Notes: generated by a model not told the origin, from the sequence alone. A stretch of 64,000 bases of DNA from Tipula vernalis (GCA_958295665.1 OY282560.1:21535653-21599652); one strand, 5' to 3'; positions 19,837 through 30,952 are shown, counted from the first letter of the stretch. Made by a program: numbers and translations.

Positions 19837-21216
19837 GTGACCTTCATTTCTCGGATACTCGTGGGATTCAAATGGAAACCGAATCTAAAAAAAAACATAG
19901 AGGGTGATGCCTCTTTAAAAGCATCAACTTCACCAGCTGTTGAGCTGGGTCTCCTAAGTTATGATGGAATGGTAGATGCCACAAGGGCCACCACTCTTGA
20001 TTATCTTAACGTCCGGACCAAGGAAAAGGTGGAACAGTCCACCTCTTCTACTACGGACACCTTCTGTGATGACAACATAAGTGTAATCTGTCAGTTATCG
20101 GGCACCTCAACCATTGGTGTTGATATTGGGAACATGTCCCTCAACACCGGGGAATGGGTTAAGCTCAACTCCTTCGAAAGAAGTCGTTTTAAAAAGGGGC
20201 TCAAGGAAGGCAAAACTAGAGAAGAGGCTCTAGCTGCTGCTAAGTCCGCGACCCCTCTGAAAGCACCCTCGGGGCCTGTTGCTCCTACCCTAGACAAGAG
20301 GTCTGGTGGTAAGCGTGAGAAGTCTTTCGAGGTTGCTCCGGAACTAAACAAACCACCTGCCAAAAAAGCAAAAGAAGGGCTTTCTCCGGTAAAGCCCTCT
20401 TTCAGCCAGGTAGCAGGCAGTGTTAAGCTGGGCATCTTACCAGGTGATCTCAGTGGCAATCCTCTTAGTATGGAGCAAATGGCAAACATACAGGAGTGTG
20501 TCATTGACCTCATTATTGGGATGCAAGGCTCAAACCACAAGCCGCAATTCCTTGGCTGTTTCCGGAGAACAGGTTGGCTATTTTTTATATGTTCCGATCA
20601 TTCCACAGCGGAATGGATGAGGAACAGTTTTGTAAGCCTAAGGGAAAAAATTGGTCTGAACATAACTTTGGTGGAAGAGGATGATTTTCCTCGGCCAAAC
20701 ATCGTTAGGGGGTTCTTTCCACAGAGCCTTAGCTTAACTAGCGAGAAGATTCTCGCTACCATGGCCGCGCAGAACGATGGTCTCGCGGCCAACTCATGGA
20801 AGATACTGCAACGGACGACAACTGGCGCACTCGTCCATTTGGTTATGGCCATAGGCGAGTCTTCCAGGAAGAAACTGCGCGAATCCAACGGGAACATCGC
20901 ATACCGCTTTGGTAGGATAAAACTCCTTCTCAAGAAGGATTCCCCCTCTACCAACCCAACCACTGGAGTCAGCTCCAGTAAGGAGGGTACTTTACCAGCC
21001 CCAGTAGTAGGCACAATCACAGACGAGGAGGCATCCACGAACAGCAGCGCCATTGAGCATTCTGTTCCTGCTGCCTCTTCGTCGGGAGCACGATCAACGG
21101 ATCTCTCCGCAACTCCTACTGTGGGATCGAGTAAATCAGCACTCACCCCGAAAATTAAGCATATGGGCGCTCGGGGTGTTACTGAGTTAAAAAGATTTAA
21201 AAATTGTATGGATTGA
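19837..21216 (+). CDS. 459-aa retroelement ORF1-like protein with DUF4780-type domain
   Basis: The N-terminal half is low-complexity, with a basic patch (LNSFERSRFKKGLKEGKTRE) and Pro/Lys/Ser-rich linker. Residues about 215-360 contain GCFRRTGWLFFICSD, the AEWM block, FPQSLSL and QNDGLAANSWKILQR, followed by GRIKLLL. This matches the pattern of DUF4780 domains found in many insect repeat-encoded proteins. No reverse transcriptase follows, so it is either an ORF1-only non-autonomous copy or a truncated element. The frame is intact. Confidence 0.55.
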   Translation: MTFISRILVGFKWKPNLKKNIEGDASLKASTSPAVELGLLSYDGMVDATRATTLDYLNVRTKEKVEQSTSSTTDTFCDDNISVICQLSGTSTIGVDIGNMSLNTGEWVKLNSFERSRFKKGLKEGKTREEALAAAKSATPLKAPSGPVAPTLDKRSGGKREKSFEVAPELNKPPAKKAKEGLSPVKPSFSQVAGSVKLGILPGDLSGNPLSMEQMANIQECVIDLIIGMQGSNHKPQFLGCFRRTGWLFFICSDHSTAEWMRNSFVSLREKIGLNITLVEEDDFPRPNIVRGFFPQSLSLTSEKILATMAAQNDGLAANSWKILQRTTTGALVHLVMAIGESSRKKLRESNGNIAYRFGRIKLLLKKDSPSTNPTTGVSSSKEGTLPAPVVGTITDEEASTNSSAIEHSVPAASSSGARSTDLSATPTVGSSKSALTPKIKHMGARGVTELKRFKNCMD

Positions 21217-21500
21217 AAACGGGTACCCAGACTCTTACTCTGACATAAGTCAAGTCAAGGAAATTTTAGAGGTAATGCATCTGGATGAGCTGTTAACGGA
21301 TAAAGCACATTACCAAAATTTCAAAAAAACATTACTAAAAATGAAAGATTGCGTGTCTCAGGAGGAGGCTGACCATATAAAGCGTCTTTTATACGGTACA
21401 TCAAAATATATATACATATTTCTAATATTTATCATATATTTAATTTTTTTCTTTCCTTTTAGTCGGAAGAAGACGAGGGCGGCCGGCGAAAATTACAGGT
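21200..21500 (+). other. Two putative exons of an unrecognised gene
   Basis: A frame opening near 21200 (VWIENGYPDS to HIKRLLYG) has a good donor at about 21394 (ACG|GTACAT). An acceptor CCTTTTAG lies near 21462, followed by a short exon beginning TCGGAAGAAGACGAGG and ending at a donor ACAG|GTTTAT near 21499. Coding-like composition and ordered splice signals suggest a host or domesticated gene, possibly linked to the 19061 or 23449 ORFs. Confidence 0.3.
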
Positions 21501-21752
21501 TTATATTATTTATTATATTATTTCATTATATTATCATAGCGTATTTTACTGAAAAAATATCTAATTTTTACGAAAAATTAAGTACGAATAGAGCCAACCC
21601 AGCCCAACGTAAATTTAACAAAAATTACTGTAAACATATATATATTTATTGAATTTCGTCGAGAATTATTTCTATGCACACATTTTTTAAGTTAAAAAAC
21701 ACTTGTTTTATATTTCGCTAATTCACGAGGTTTTAAAAAATTACTCGATCGA

Positions 21753-21777
21753 TTTCGGCTTGTTAGGCCATCATCAG
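21753..21777 (-). ncRNA. Hammerhead ribozyme-like core in PLE 3' region
   Basis: On the minus strand CTGATGA, a short stem-loop (GGC paired with GCC around CTAACAA) and GAAA follow in order, then TCGATCGA. CUGAUGA and GAAA flanking stem II are the invariant core of hammerhead ribozymes, which are known from Penelope-like elements. Stem III would be very short, as in the dimeric type described for PLEs. Confidence 0.6.
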
Positions 21778-22019
21778 GAGTATCTACTATACTGTAAAAA
21801 ATAAAAATTTAGTTATAATATATATAGTTGAAAAAAGCAGAAAGAGAAACAAAAAATACAAATGGGTGTGGTTGAAACCATTAAAAATTAATAATAAAAA
21901 AGGGGAGGTTAAAACAGGTATACAATTAGTCATCGGCTGAGAAACAAAATTCCAGATGTTTATATTTTTTTTATTTATTTTATTTTATTATATTTTTATT
22001 ACCTAACGTATTAGTCATT

Positions 22020-22673
22020 TTAAGAGGTGGTACCAGTATGGGAATAAAACATCGCGGGGTCGGTAATAGGTGAAAAACGGATTTCTCTCTGTTCGTTGAG
22101 GATATTTTGGTTAAGGAATATGGATTTTCGGATTTCGTAAGATTCTAGGTTGTCTAAACGTCTGCCTTTTGGTTGTACATGTAATATTTCAAAGTTATTA
22201 AAACTAGCTGTATGGTTTTCTAACGTTAAATGATTGTGTAAAGATGATACGCGACTACCAGATAAATGTTCTTTAATTCTAACTTCAAAACTGCGCCCAG
22301 TCTGTCCAATATAAGAGGAACTACAATCATTGCAATTGATCTTATAAACTCCAGACTTGGAAAGGCGGTCAATTCTTGGTTTGTTGTTAAAGATCATTTT
22401 CTTAATTGTATTATTATTATAAAAAGCTAAACTAATATCTGTATATTCTGACACGATGTTACTAATCCGTTGGCTAGTTTTCCCTATATACTCTAAGCGG
22501 CACCATTGTTTCGGTATTGGGCTATCAGGTGGATATATGTAAGCTAAAGTTTTGCGTTTCAGTTTTTTGTTTAATAACTTTAATATAGTCTTAGCTGCAT
22601 AACCGTTATTCGCTGCTATTTCTAAAATTATATTAAGCTCTGTGTTGTAATTGGAATTAGTAGCGAAGATCAA
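22020..22673 (-). pseudogene. PLE C-terminal domain with GIY-YIG endonuclease
   Basis: The 217-codon frame shows the GIY-YIG-type motif GVYKINCNDCSSSYIGQTGR with the CxxC-like insertion of PLE endonucleases. RIKEHLSG and NHLTLENHT supply further conserved residues, followed by a LE..EI block. The normal PLE order is RT then GIY-YIG; here the RT is absent, so this is a 5'-truncated copy. Confidence 0.82.
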
Positions 22674-22674
22674 T

Positions 22675-23447
22675 AAATATAGAGGAGAAGAGAGGCCGGC
22701 GCTTCTGAAGTGGTTAACGCTTCTACCAAAGCAGCTTAATTGGCTCTCACCATTATCCTTACCTTGTTATCGCAATTAGATGCAACTTTATTCGGCAAGG
22801 GTGGTCGATGAGAATAAAAGTATCACGAGTGTTGTCTCTAGCTTATCACCTTTATTTCTGATTTTCTTTACAAAATATTGGACTATATATACCAATTCTT
22901 AATTAGTTTTTACACAAGTTATTTTGGTAATTTATTGCTATTCTGCATAAAGAGTTTCTTGACTCTACTTTAATATATACAGGGTGTCCCGTTTATCGCT
23001 GACACGAGTAGTACGGTTGGATTCCTTGATCAAAGCGAACATGACTTTACTTCTACCACTTCGCACAGTGAAGCCCGCCTATCGAGTTATAGAAGTTTGA
23101 AGAAGAGCCTTCCAACGTAGCACCTTGCATTAAAGATCAATCAATATCTAGAGAAACAACCATTTGTTTTTCTCAGTGATCATATGATTGAAAAGCTGAT
23201 AAAATTTCCTTTCAAATAATGTATAATATGAATAAATATTTTCCTAAAAAGTATTTCAAATTTAAACAAAACTTTAAAAATTGAAATTTTTTTAAGAAAA
23301 TTTTCGTTTCTGTACAAAAAAAAATTAGATTCTGTACTCTAAAATTTCAATTTTTTTTCAAATTTCAACCAGTCCTTTCTTATTTTTGCGACGAGAAAAG
23401 TAAGTGTCCTGTCTAATAAAAAACAAATATTTATTCACAATTTTATA
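22675..23447. other. Repeat-derived non-coding DNA
   Basis: I find no gene. A CAGGGTGTCCCG motif near 22980, following TATATA, resembles terminal motifs common in insect repeats. The remainder is AT-rich with several T-runs. Confidence 0.35.
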
Positions 23448-23448
23448 G

Positions 23449-23942
23449 AAGCTCCGATTCGTTCGGGAAATCCGCAGCCACCATCACCGTCAGCGCTGCC
23501 ACCATCACCGCGACTATCATCACCGGAGTTACAGTCAGCGAAGGCACCACCGTCGCCGCAGTCACCGCAGTCACCACCGTCATCATCACAGGGACCGTCA
23601 CGGCAGCTCCCATATAATTTTCAAACTTTGGGTGTGTACGAATATGGGCCAGACCATCGACCAACCGATGGTCGATTTATAAAAATATATGCTCCTTCCA
23701 GCGATCCTACGGTTTTGGCAAACTTTCTTGTGACAAAGCTTCATCATTTTTGTGAGGTACGAAACATGAGTTGTAACTACTCAACTTTATTGTCGGTAAA
23801 TTTTATCAAATCACTTTATTACAAAATGGCTCTGGATGGCACGTTCGGAAAATGTCCCTTAAGTAATAGCTGTCGAATGACTGTAGTAAATTTTGTCAGA
23901 AGGAATAGAGAGCTGTTAATTCAAATGATCGAAAATGATTGA
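23449..23942 (+). CDS. Proline/serine-rich exon with conserved-looking C-terminal domain
   Basis: The acceptor TTTTATAG at 23448 opens a frame that begins with about 50 residues rich in P, S and Q. A globular segment of about 110 residues follows (VYEYGPDHRPTDGR, NFLVTKLHHFCEV, FVRRNRELLIQMI), ending at a stop at 23940-23942. There is no plausible in-frame ATG near the acceptor, so this reads as the last exon of a spliced gene. The product is unrecognised. GC content is higher than the surroundings, as in real host exons. Confidence 0.4.
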
Positions 23943-24048
23943 ATTATATTGGGTGAGTAATATTTTTTATTTATATATTTATTTATTTATTTTGTGTAGC
24001 TTTAGTAACAAAATGTCCCTATCTATTGTTTCAAAAGCCCTGCGCAAA

Positions 24049-24070
24049 TTTAGTTAGTTAGTTAGTTAGT
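24049..24070. repeat. (TTAG)5 microsatellite
   Basis: Five TTAG units in the spacer before the second Penelope-like element. It is a simple repeat; the insect telomere unit is TTAGG, which this is not. Confidence 0.8.
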
Positions 24071-24149
24071 TCCACATACACATCCGGATTCACATACACA
24101 ATTGATAGTTTACATATCATGTGACGTAAAATAATATAAAACAAACAAA

Positions 24150-24994
24150 AATAATAAGTGAGATTAAAAAGAAACTAAAAGAAAACAGTGCCACAATAAC
24201 TAATGCTGATAAAGGAAACACAATAGTAATCATGAAAACCCATGAATACGACAACAAAATAGATGAATACATCAAAAACAATAAAATAGAGAAACTTCAA
24301 ACAGATCCAACCAACGAATTTAATACAAAAATTAAACAAATTATCAATAGATCAAACAACATAATGAGCGATAAAACCATAAGATACAACAAAATGATCA
24401 AACCATCGGCACCGCATATAAGAGGACTACCGAAGATACACAAAGATGGTAAGCCAATAAGACCATTAATCAACTTCACAACAGCACCTACATATAAAAT
24501 TTCGAAACATATAAACATTTTAAAACAATATATAAAATTAGATAATTTTAATTCTTTAAAAAATAATATAAATTTAGTTAATAGAATAAAGTCAATAGAT
24601 ATACCACATAACGCAAAATTAGCCTCCTTCGACATTACCAACATGTACACGAACATTCCAATAAACGAGACAATAGCAATAACCAAAAATTTATTAATAA
24701 AAAACGGCAAAAAAGCAATAGAAACAGAAGAAATAATTAATATTATAACGGAAATAACAAAACAAAACTATTTCACACATAACAAAGAATTTTACAAACA
24801 GACAGAGGGATTACCCATGGGAAGCCCACTATCTGGCACTTTAGCAGAAATATATTTAAACAACTTCGAGAACAGATACATACATAATAGGAATAACATA
24901 TACAGGGATAACATAATTTATTGGTATAGATACGTAGATGACATAATATTATTATTTAAAAGAACAAAAAGGCAATTAGACAAATTACACCAAC
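24150..24994 (+). pseudogene. Penelope-like element, RT half, interrupted at 24994
   Basis: The frame has the PLE reverse transcriptase landmarks: ADKGNTIVIM, IRGLPKIHKDG, RPLINFTTAPT, ASFDITNMYTNIPI, GLPMGSPLSG and the catalytic YRYVDDIILL. It breaks off after LDKLHQ at 24994, where the BEL LTR begins. The missing C-terminal half resumes at about 34112, so the two blocks are one element split by about 9.1 kb. The first in-frame ATG is at 24232, but homologous residues begin upstream of it. Confidence 0.88.
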
Positions 24995-25728
24995 TGAATT
25001 GCAATAATTCCAGTTCAAATTTTATTATTGTGAATTTGATAACAATAATCCAGCACGGGCAGCAGTTCTCAATATTTGATGTGTTTAACAAAAAAATAAG
25101 TTGTTTCGTAATAAATGTATTTGCTTAATTATAGGTTGTTTCGCCTTTTTTATTTTTCCAAAATGGTGTTCGCCTTTTTAATAATTATTTTCTTCGCTAT
25201 CTTTACTTGCTGAAGGTTGGTTTTGAACAGGACAGATTTATACAATTTATTTTCCAATTAATTTCTAGGTTGGTAATGGTTTATGGTTCATCAGTACATC
25301 TAATTTTCTGCAGATGTCGTAATAGTGATGAACCATAAACCGAACGTACTCATTTTTTCGCATATATAAATTAAATGGCATTTGTTATTGTAAACAAATA
25401 TCCAGACGTCAAAATGATTGCGTTCGACATAAACAAATTGGTGAATATTTTTATTTTCTTAACGATTTAACATTAAATAATTCACAACTAACTTAATCAT
25501 TTCAGAATTCAATTGCTGTTAATGTGAATTAAGATAAGTATAGTTTTTAAGTGTACATTAAATTATTCTAATTTATAATTGTGTAATTCTAGGTTATGAT
25601 ATCGTATATACATCAAATTGAAAGCTAAGTATATAATTAATTCTTAATTCTAAATTCCTTTTTTTGTTTTTGCAGTTGCTGAGCTAAATAGTACGGCTGA
25701 GTTTTGATGATGTGAATAATTTTATTCA
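24995..25728 (-). repeat. BEL LTR copy 1 (3' LTR)
   Basis: Runs from TGAATTGC to TTTATTCA on the plus strand and matches 31289-32020 without a difference that I noticed. It sits directly after the interrupted PLE frame. It contains an internal inverted repeat (GGTTTATGGTTCATCA / TGATGAACCATAAACC) at about 25275-25341. Confidence 0.93.
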
Positions 25729-25741
25729 TTCTCCCGGCCTT
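25729..25741 (-). promoter_or_regulatory. Polypurine tract of the BEL element
   Basis: On the minus strand AAGGCCGGGAGAA immediately precedes the LTR start TG, the position where plus-strand DNA synthesis is primed. Confidence 0.7.
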
Positions 25742-25756
25742 AAGGAGCTTGTCTCC

Positions 25757-28700
25757 TTAATAATTTTCATCGAATACAGGAATTGGAACAATTTTGTGCA
25801 ATGGTCGCTTGAATGTACTGCTGGATGTTTTTACAGTGACCACACGGACTTGCTGATCATCGCCAGGATGCACGTCGATTATTTTACCTAACGCCCATTT
25901 GCAAGGGGGTAGGTAATCTTCTTTGAGTACGACTATATCGCCTATCTTGATATTGCGCTTACTTTCTTGCCATTTGTGACGCTGCTGTAAATTGTTTAAG
26001 TATTCGACCCGAAATTTACGCCAGAACGATAATGTGCGCTGTTGAATGGCAGACCATAATTTTGATAAGCAAATACCTCTAGTTTCATCAAACGGCTCGG
26101 GTATTAATGTGAGTGTCGAGCCTATCAGAAAATGAGCCGGAGACAATACTTCAATATTGATGTCATCGGAAGATGTTACAGTAAGCGGTCGTGAATTAAC
26201 TATTGCCTCTATGTTACACAGGAGGGTCGTCATTTCTTCGTAGGTTAAATTTATGCCGTGTGTTGCTTTGTTGAGATGCTTCTTCACAATTTTGACCGCA
26301 GATTCCCAAATACCGCCAAAATGTGGAGTTAACGGAGGGATGTAATGCCACTCAATAGAATTCGTTGCTAAATAACTGCCAATTTCCCGTTGAAATTCAA
26401 TTGACGTATTAAGTCGCTGGATGTCACTGGTGTATTTCCGAGCCAACACTGTTAACTCTCTCAATTTCCTGTCTGCCCCGACGAAATTGGACCCGTTGTC
26501 GCTGTAAATTTTGGCCGGTAAACCTCGTCTTGCTATAAATCGCCGTAACGCTGCTATAACCGCATCTGCCGTATAGTCCGACACAACCTCTAAATGAATA
26601 GCTTTCGTTGATAGGCATACAAATACAGCAATGTATCCCTTTAATGTTTTTGCACCTCGTCCTCGCCTGGTTAAAAGTGAAATGGCTCCCGTGAAATCAA
26701 GGCCTGTGTTGGTAAATGGCCTGACTGGTTGAACTCTGTATTCTGGTAGCTGACCCATGATTTGTTGCGGTGTCTTCCCATTGAATCTGGCACATATAAC
26801 ACACTCTCGTACCATTTTGTTCACTAAACTTCTACCCTTAATAATCCAAAATCTTTGCCTACAAAGAAAAAAAGTTAGCGAAGCCCCTGAATGGATATAT
26901 TTTAAGTGTATGTGTCTTATGATTAATTGACTTAAGAAGCTCCTTTTCGGAAGAATAATGGGGTGTCTCGCATCAAACGGTATACTCGCGTTTTCTAATC
27001 TTCCCCCTACTCGTAGGATATTCTTTTCGTCGAGAAATGGGTTCAGAGATTTAATTATGTATTTTCGCGGAAGTTCTCTGGATTGTTTAAGAATTGTGAT
27101 TTCTTCACCTAATTCTGTGCTTTGTACCCATTTAATACAAAATTCCTCTGCTAGCCTTAGTTCTTGAGTCGTTATAAATGTATGTCGCCTTTCTTTATCT
27201 TTACCCTTATGTCTCTGAACCCATCGTTGAACATATACCACTACTCGTAACACCTTTGAGTAGCTCGAGCATTTTTCTACAAGTGTCGTCAAAAAATGAT
27301 CTTCAGAAGTTATATGGACTGCTACTAAACTATCCCTCTTAAGTTCTGCTTGTATCGCCAAAGTATCTGGTTCCATTAGCTCCCCATTTTCAATCAATTG
27401 ACTCCGAGAAGCACTTCTTAGCCATACGGGTCCATGCCACCAACTATCTAATGTGCACAGCTTTTCAGGTAGTATACCTCGACTCGCGACATCTGCAGGA
27501 TTATCTTTAGATTTTACGTGATCCCACTGCTCTCTGGGACATATACTTAATATTTCACTTGTCCTGTTGCCTACATACTGCTTCCACCTTCTGGGATGAT
27601 CATTAAGCCAGGCAAGCACAATTTGAGAATCTGTCCATACATGTTTGGTGTGCGGAATGTCTTTTAGTAAGTCAGACACTTTTTTTAGGAGTTTTGTAGC
27701 TAAAACACAAGCGCAAAGTTCCAGTCGTGGAAGAGAAATGGTTTTTATTGGACTCACTTTAGTTTTCGACGTGACCAGAGATACATTCACTACCCCATCC
27801 GTTGACTCGCTTCGGCAGTAAACTACAGCTGCATATGCCCTTTCGCTTGCATCAGCAAATGCATGTAATTGTACTTTCCCATCCATTATCATCTGTCTTT
27901 GAATTCGTAAATTTTCGAACTGTTTAAATTGATGTCTGATTGTAATCCATTCTTTTTGTATATTTTTAGGTATCGGATCATCCCAATTCAACTTTGTCAA
28001 CCATAACTGTTGAAATTGAATTTTTATCAATATAATAGAAGGAGACAACCATCCGAGTGGATCATATAATTTAGAAGATTCAGATAACATGATTCGTTTT
28101 GTTATATGATTTGTATTTAATTCCACAGATTTGAAGGTAAAGAAATCCTCTTCGGGGTACCAATGTAGGCCTAGTATTTTGATGGTCAAAGCATTGTCAT
28201 CAATTTTCACGTATTCCTTTAAATCGTTGAATTCCTTAACGTTGGAGGACCATTTTCGTAATTCAAACCCACCTGATGATAATATTTTGATTACTTTATT
28301 CTTCAAATCTTCTAAACCTTGGACACTATCTGAGCCAGTGAGCAAATCGTCTACATAGAAGTCGTTTTTGATCGCATTGGAAGCTTCTGGGTAACGAGTT
28401 AAATTCTCCTTTGCAAGCTCTACTAAACATCGCGTGGCTAAAAATGGTGCCGATGATGTTCCATATGTTACCGTTTGTAACTTAAATATTTTTAACTGAT
28501 CTGATGAACTTTCCCTCCAAAATATTCGCTGATAGTTCTTACCCTCTTCATTTATTTGGATTTGGCGATACATTTTTGCTATATCTGCACTGATCGCAAA
28601 TTTATGGGTCCTGAATCGCAAAAGTATCTCCCATAGTGATTGTTGAATGGTTGGACCAACTAACAACGTATCGTTCAGTGAAACGCCGGTTGAAGTCTTA

Positions 28701-30952
28701 CACGACCCATCGAAGACTACTCTCACTTTCGTAGTCAGGCTATCTCGTTTTATCACCGCATGATGTGGCAGATAAAAACTCTTGTCATCGTTTACTTCGT
28801 ATTCATCTCTCGCGCATTCATGCATGTGGCCCATTTGTAAATATTCTGCCATGAATTGGCTATATTCATGATTAAGTTCCTTATTGTTTTCCAATTTTTT
28901 CTCTAAATTATAAAATCGCCTCTTTGCCACATACGAAGAATTCCCAAGTTCCAATGCAATGTTCTTAAATGGCATGCTGACCACAAATCGCCCATCTTGA
29001 CCTCGCTTAGTGTGCTTTCTATAATGCCTTTCAATCTCGTAGTCATCCGGATTACTAGCCTTGTCACATAGTTCCTCCTGTTCCCAAAATCGCCTTAATA
29101 AATGATCAACGTTTAGCTCGAGGTTAAGATTGAGGATGGTAGATGTTACTTGTGTACCTCCCGAAATTATATAGCCTAGCACTGTATTTTGTGCAATTAA
29201 TGATGCCTTACATTTTCTGCCATCTCTTAGCAATCTGAAGAACAAATCCGCTCCTATTATCATGTCGATTTTCCCAGCCTTGTTAAAATTAGGATCAGCT
29301 AACTCGATTTCGTCGAATGCTTCTATGTTTCTGATGTTAACGGCTGACACCTCCAATGGTAAACATTTTAAAATCAAGAAATCTGCCTTTATTATTTCAT
29401 TTGACTGCCTTGGCATAAATTCAATTGATGCAAGTCCTTCAGTTACTAATTTTGATGTTGCCAAGCCTGATATTGCAATTCGCGCATTTCCTTTGGGAAT
29501 ATTTAGATTCTTGAAAAATGTTGAATCAATGAATGAGGCTTGTGATCCACTGTCCAATAGAGCTCTGCATAATCGAATTTTTCCCAAAACATCTTTGACT
29601 CTTATCACGGCCGTAGGGAGAATTGTATGATCGTCGGAATTGATATTTCCCATTTGAAGCGTCTTCACACCTTGACGGTTCGCGTTTGTTTCCGATACTG
29701 CTTCTTGTTTGGGTTTGTTCTCAAGGGATTCAACTGGATCAGTATGCAATAGATGATGATGTCGCCGTTTGCATTTAAAACACCTCATTCGTAATCTGCA
29801 ATTCGACGATAAATGCCGCGATCCTATGCAATTAAAACATAGGCCCTTTTCTGCTATGAAACCCCTCTTGGCCGTCACCTCCATACTATTAAACTTCGCG
29901 CACTTGTGTAAACCGTGATTGTCGCTGCACATTGGACATGATTTTACTTGTTCTACACTTACATTCGCATTGGTGATTTGTGGTTTATCTGTTCTTCTCG
30001 TTGTTGTCGGTTCACACTTCTCTAATGCATCGCCTCGTTTATTGAGAAACTCAATGAATTCCGTCAACTTGGGGAATGACTTCTTGTGCGATTCCAATGC
30101 CCAGGCTGTTTTCGTTTCGGTATCACATTTCTCAATTAGTAAATATATCAACCACGTGTCTCTAGACTCAGCATCAGGACCTAACGCGGTTATGCCTCTA
30201 ATAATTTCATCGCTTTTATCAGCCATTTGGCGAATATCCTTTGATTTTCCATGTAATCTTGGTTGATCAAGAAATTGTTTAATTAACGTGTTCATTATAT
30301 GGTCCTTATGATCGTAGCGTTGCACAATTTTCTCCCACGTGCTACTATAGTTAATCTCTGTGATTTGAATATGCTTTACCAAATTAGCCGCTTCACCAAC
30401 GAGTAAACTTTTTAAATATTTAAATTTATGGACCTTGGAAATATTTACGTTTTTGTGAATAGAAGACTCGTACATATCCTTAAATGACGGAAAATCAGAG
30501 TAGTTGCCATTGAATGGTTGTATATCAATTTTTGGCAACCGAATATCATCATGACATACTTCTTTTATACTAAAACTCTTGTCGTGCAGATTATCAAAGT
30601 AATCCTTTTGCTGTTGAACAAATGTGCGCATCGTATCATTGAATTGTTTATGCAGATCTTGGTACATAACATTTTTCTTTGTCGACTCCGTTTTTAATAG
30701 TGCCTTCAGTCTGCAATATCGCCCTTCTTGCTCGTCGATTTCCGATGGTTGACTATACATTAATAACCGTTCATCTAATTCCTTAAATTCACTGTACGAG
30801 GCTTCCAATAATTCAAGGCGAATATTGATATCTTCATTGTTCGCTTCCTTTAAGGTCAGAGAACAAAAATTTTCAACACGCGTTATGCCCGCCTTCGCCT
30901 GACCACGTTTTTTACGCAAACCTTCTATTTCCTTCTGGTTGTCGGCCGTCAT
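25757..30952 (-). CDS. BEL/Pao Gag-Pol polyprotein, intact, 1731 aa
   Basis: A single frame in family order: an N-terminal Gag region with coiled-coil character; zinc-knuckle Cys/His clusters (CPMCSDNHGLHKC, CFNCIGSRHLSSNC, CFKCKRRHH, about residues 340-400); aspartic protease ALLDSGSQASF (about 466); reverse transcriptase VVFDGSCKTSTG with NDFYVDDLLTG (about 867); RNase H FADASERAYAA and TDSQIVLAWL; and an integrase with an HHCC domain (about 1370-1390), SDNGSNF (about 1484) and GGIWESAVK (about 1550). All catalytic residues expected are present and no stop interrupts the frame, so the copy could be autonomous. Confidence 0.97.
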   Translation of the reverse strand: MTADNQKEIEGLRKKRGQAKAGITRVENFCSLTLKEANNEDINIRLELLEASYSEFKELDERLLMYSQPSEIDEQEGRYCRLKALLKTESTKKNVMYQDLHKQFNDTMRTFVQQQKDYFDNLHDKSFSIKEVCHDDIRLPKIDIQPFNGNYSDFPSFKDMYESSIHKNVNISKVHKFKYLKSLLVGEAANLVKHIQITEINYSSTWEKIVQRYDHKDHIMNTLIKQFLDQPRLHGKSKDIRQMADKSDEIIRGITALGPDAESRDTWLIYLLIEKCDTETKTAWALESHKKSFPKLTEFIEFLNKRGDALEKCEPTTTRRTDKPQITNANVSVEQVKSCPMCSDNHGLHKCAKFNSMEVTAKRGFIAEKGLCFNCIGSRHLSSNCRLRMRCFKCKRRHHHLLHTDPVESLENKPKQEAVSETNANRQGVKTLQMGNINSDDHTILPTAVIRVKDVLGKIRLCRALLDSGSQASFIDSTFFKNLNIPKGNARIAISGLATSKLVTEGLASIEFMPRQSNEIIKADFLILKCLPLEVSAVNIRNIEAFDEIELADPNFNKAGKIDMIIGADLFFRLLRDGRKCKASLIAQNTVLGYIISGGTQVTSTILNLNLELNVDHLLRRFWEQEELCDKASNPDDYEIERHYRKHTKRGQDGRFVVSMPFKNIALELGNSSYVAKRRFYNLEKKLENNKELNHEYSQFMAEYLQMGHMHECARDEYEVNDDKSFYLPHHAVIKRDSLTTKVRVVFDGSCKTSTGVSLNDTLLVGPTIQQSLWEILLRFRTHKFAISADIAKMYRQIQINEEGKNYQRIFWRESSSDQLKIFKLQTVTYGTSSAPFLATRCLVELAKENLTRYPEASNAIKNDFYVDDLLTGSDSVQGLEDLKNKVIKILSSGGFELRKWSSNVKEFNDLKEYVKIDDNALTIKILGLHWYPEEDFFTFKSVELNTNHITKRIMLSESSKLYDPLGWLSPSIILIKIQFQQLWLTKLNWDDPIPKNIQKEWITIRHQFKQFENLRIQRQMIMDGKVQLHAFADASERAYAAVVYCRSESTDGVVNVSLVTSKTKVSPIKTISLPRLELCACVLATKLLKKVSDLLKDIPHTKHVWTDSQIVLAWLNDHPRRWKQYVGNRTSEILSICPREQWDHVKSKDNPADVASRGILPEKLCTLDSWWHGPVWLRSASRSQLIENGELMEPDTLAIQAELKRDSLVAVHITSEDHFLTTLVEKCSSYSKVLRVVVYVQRWVQRHKGKDKERRHTFITTQELRLAEEFCIKWVQSTELGEEITILKQSRELPRKYIIKSLNPFLDEKNILRVGGRLENASIPFDARHPIILPKRSFLSQLIIRHIHLKYIHSGASLTFFLCRQRFWIIKGRSLVNKMVRECVICARFNGKTPQQIMGQLPEYRVQPVRPFTNTGLDFTGAISLLTRRGRGAKTLKGYIAVFVCLSTKAIHLEVVSDYTADAVIAALRRFIARRGLPAKIYSDNGSNFVGADRKLRELTVLARKYTSDIQRLNTSIEFQREIGSYLATNSIEWHYIPPLTPHFGGIWESAVKIVKKHLNKATHGINLTYEEMTTLLCNIEAIVNSRPLTVTSSDDINIEVLSPAHFLIGSTLTLIPEPFDETRGICLSKLWSAIQQRTLSFWRKFRVEYLNNLQQRHKWQESKRNIKIGDIVVLKEDYLPPCKWALGKIIDVHPGDDQQVRVVTVKTSSSTFKRPLHKIVPIPVFDENY

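Larger units (their letters stand above)
21653..22674 (-). mobile_element. Penelope-like element, 5'-truncated, minus strand
   Basis: Only the C-terminal GIY-YIG portion and the 3' region survive. The 3' region carries a hammerhead-like core at 21753-21777 that is related to the second PLE at 35060. The reverse transcriptase domain is missing upstream of 22674. Confidence 0.75.

Noticed and set aside
24049..24070. Telomeric repeat seed
   Set aside because: The unit is TTAG, not TTAGG, and there are only five copies.
29262..29630. Plus-strand ORFs opposite the BEL polyprotein
   Set aside because: Antisense shadows without recognisable domains.
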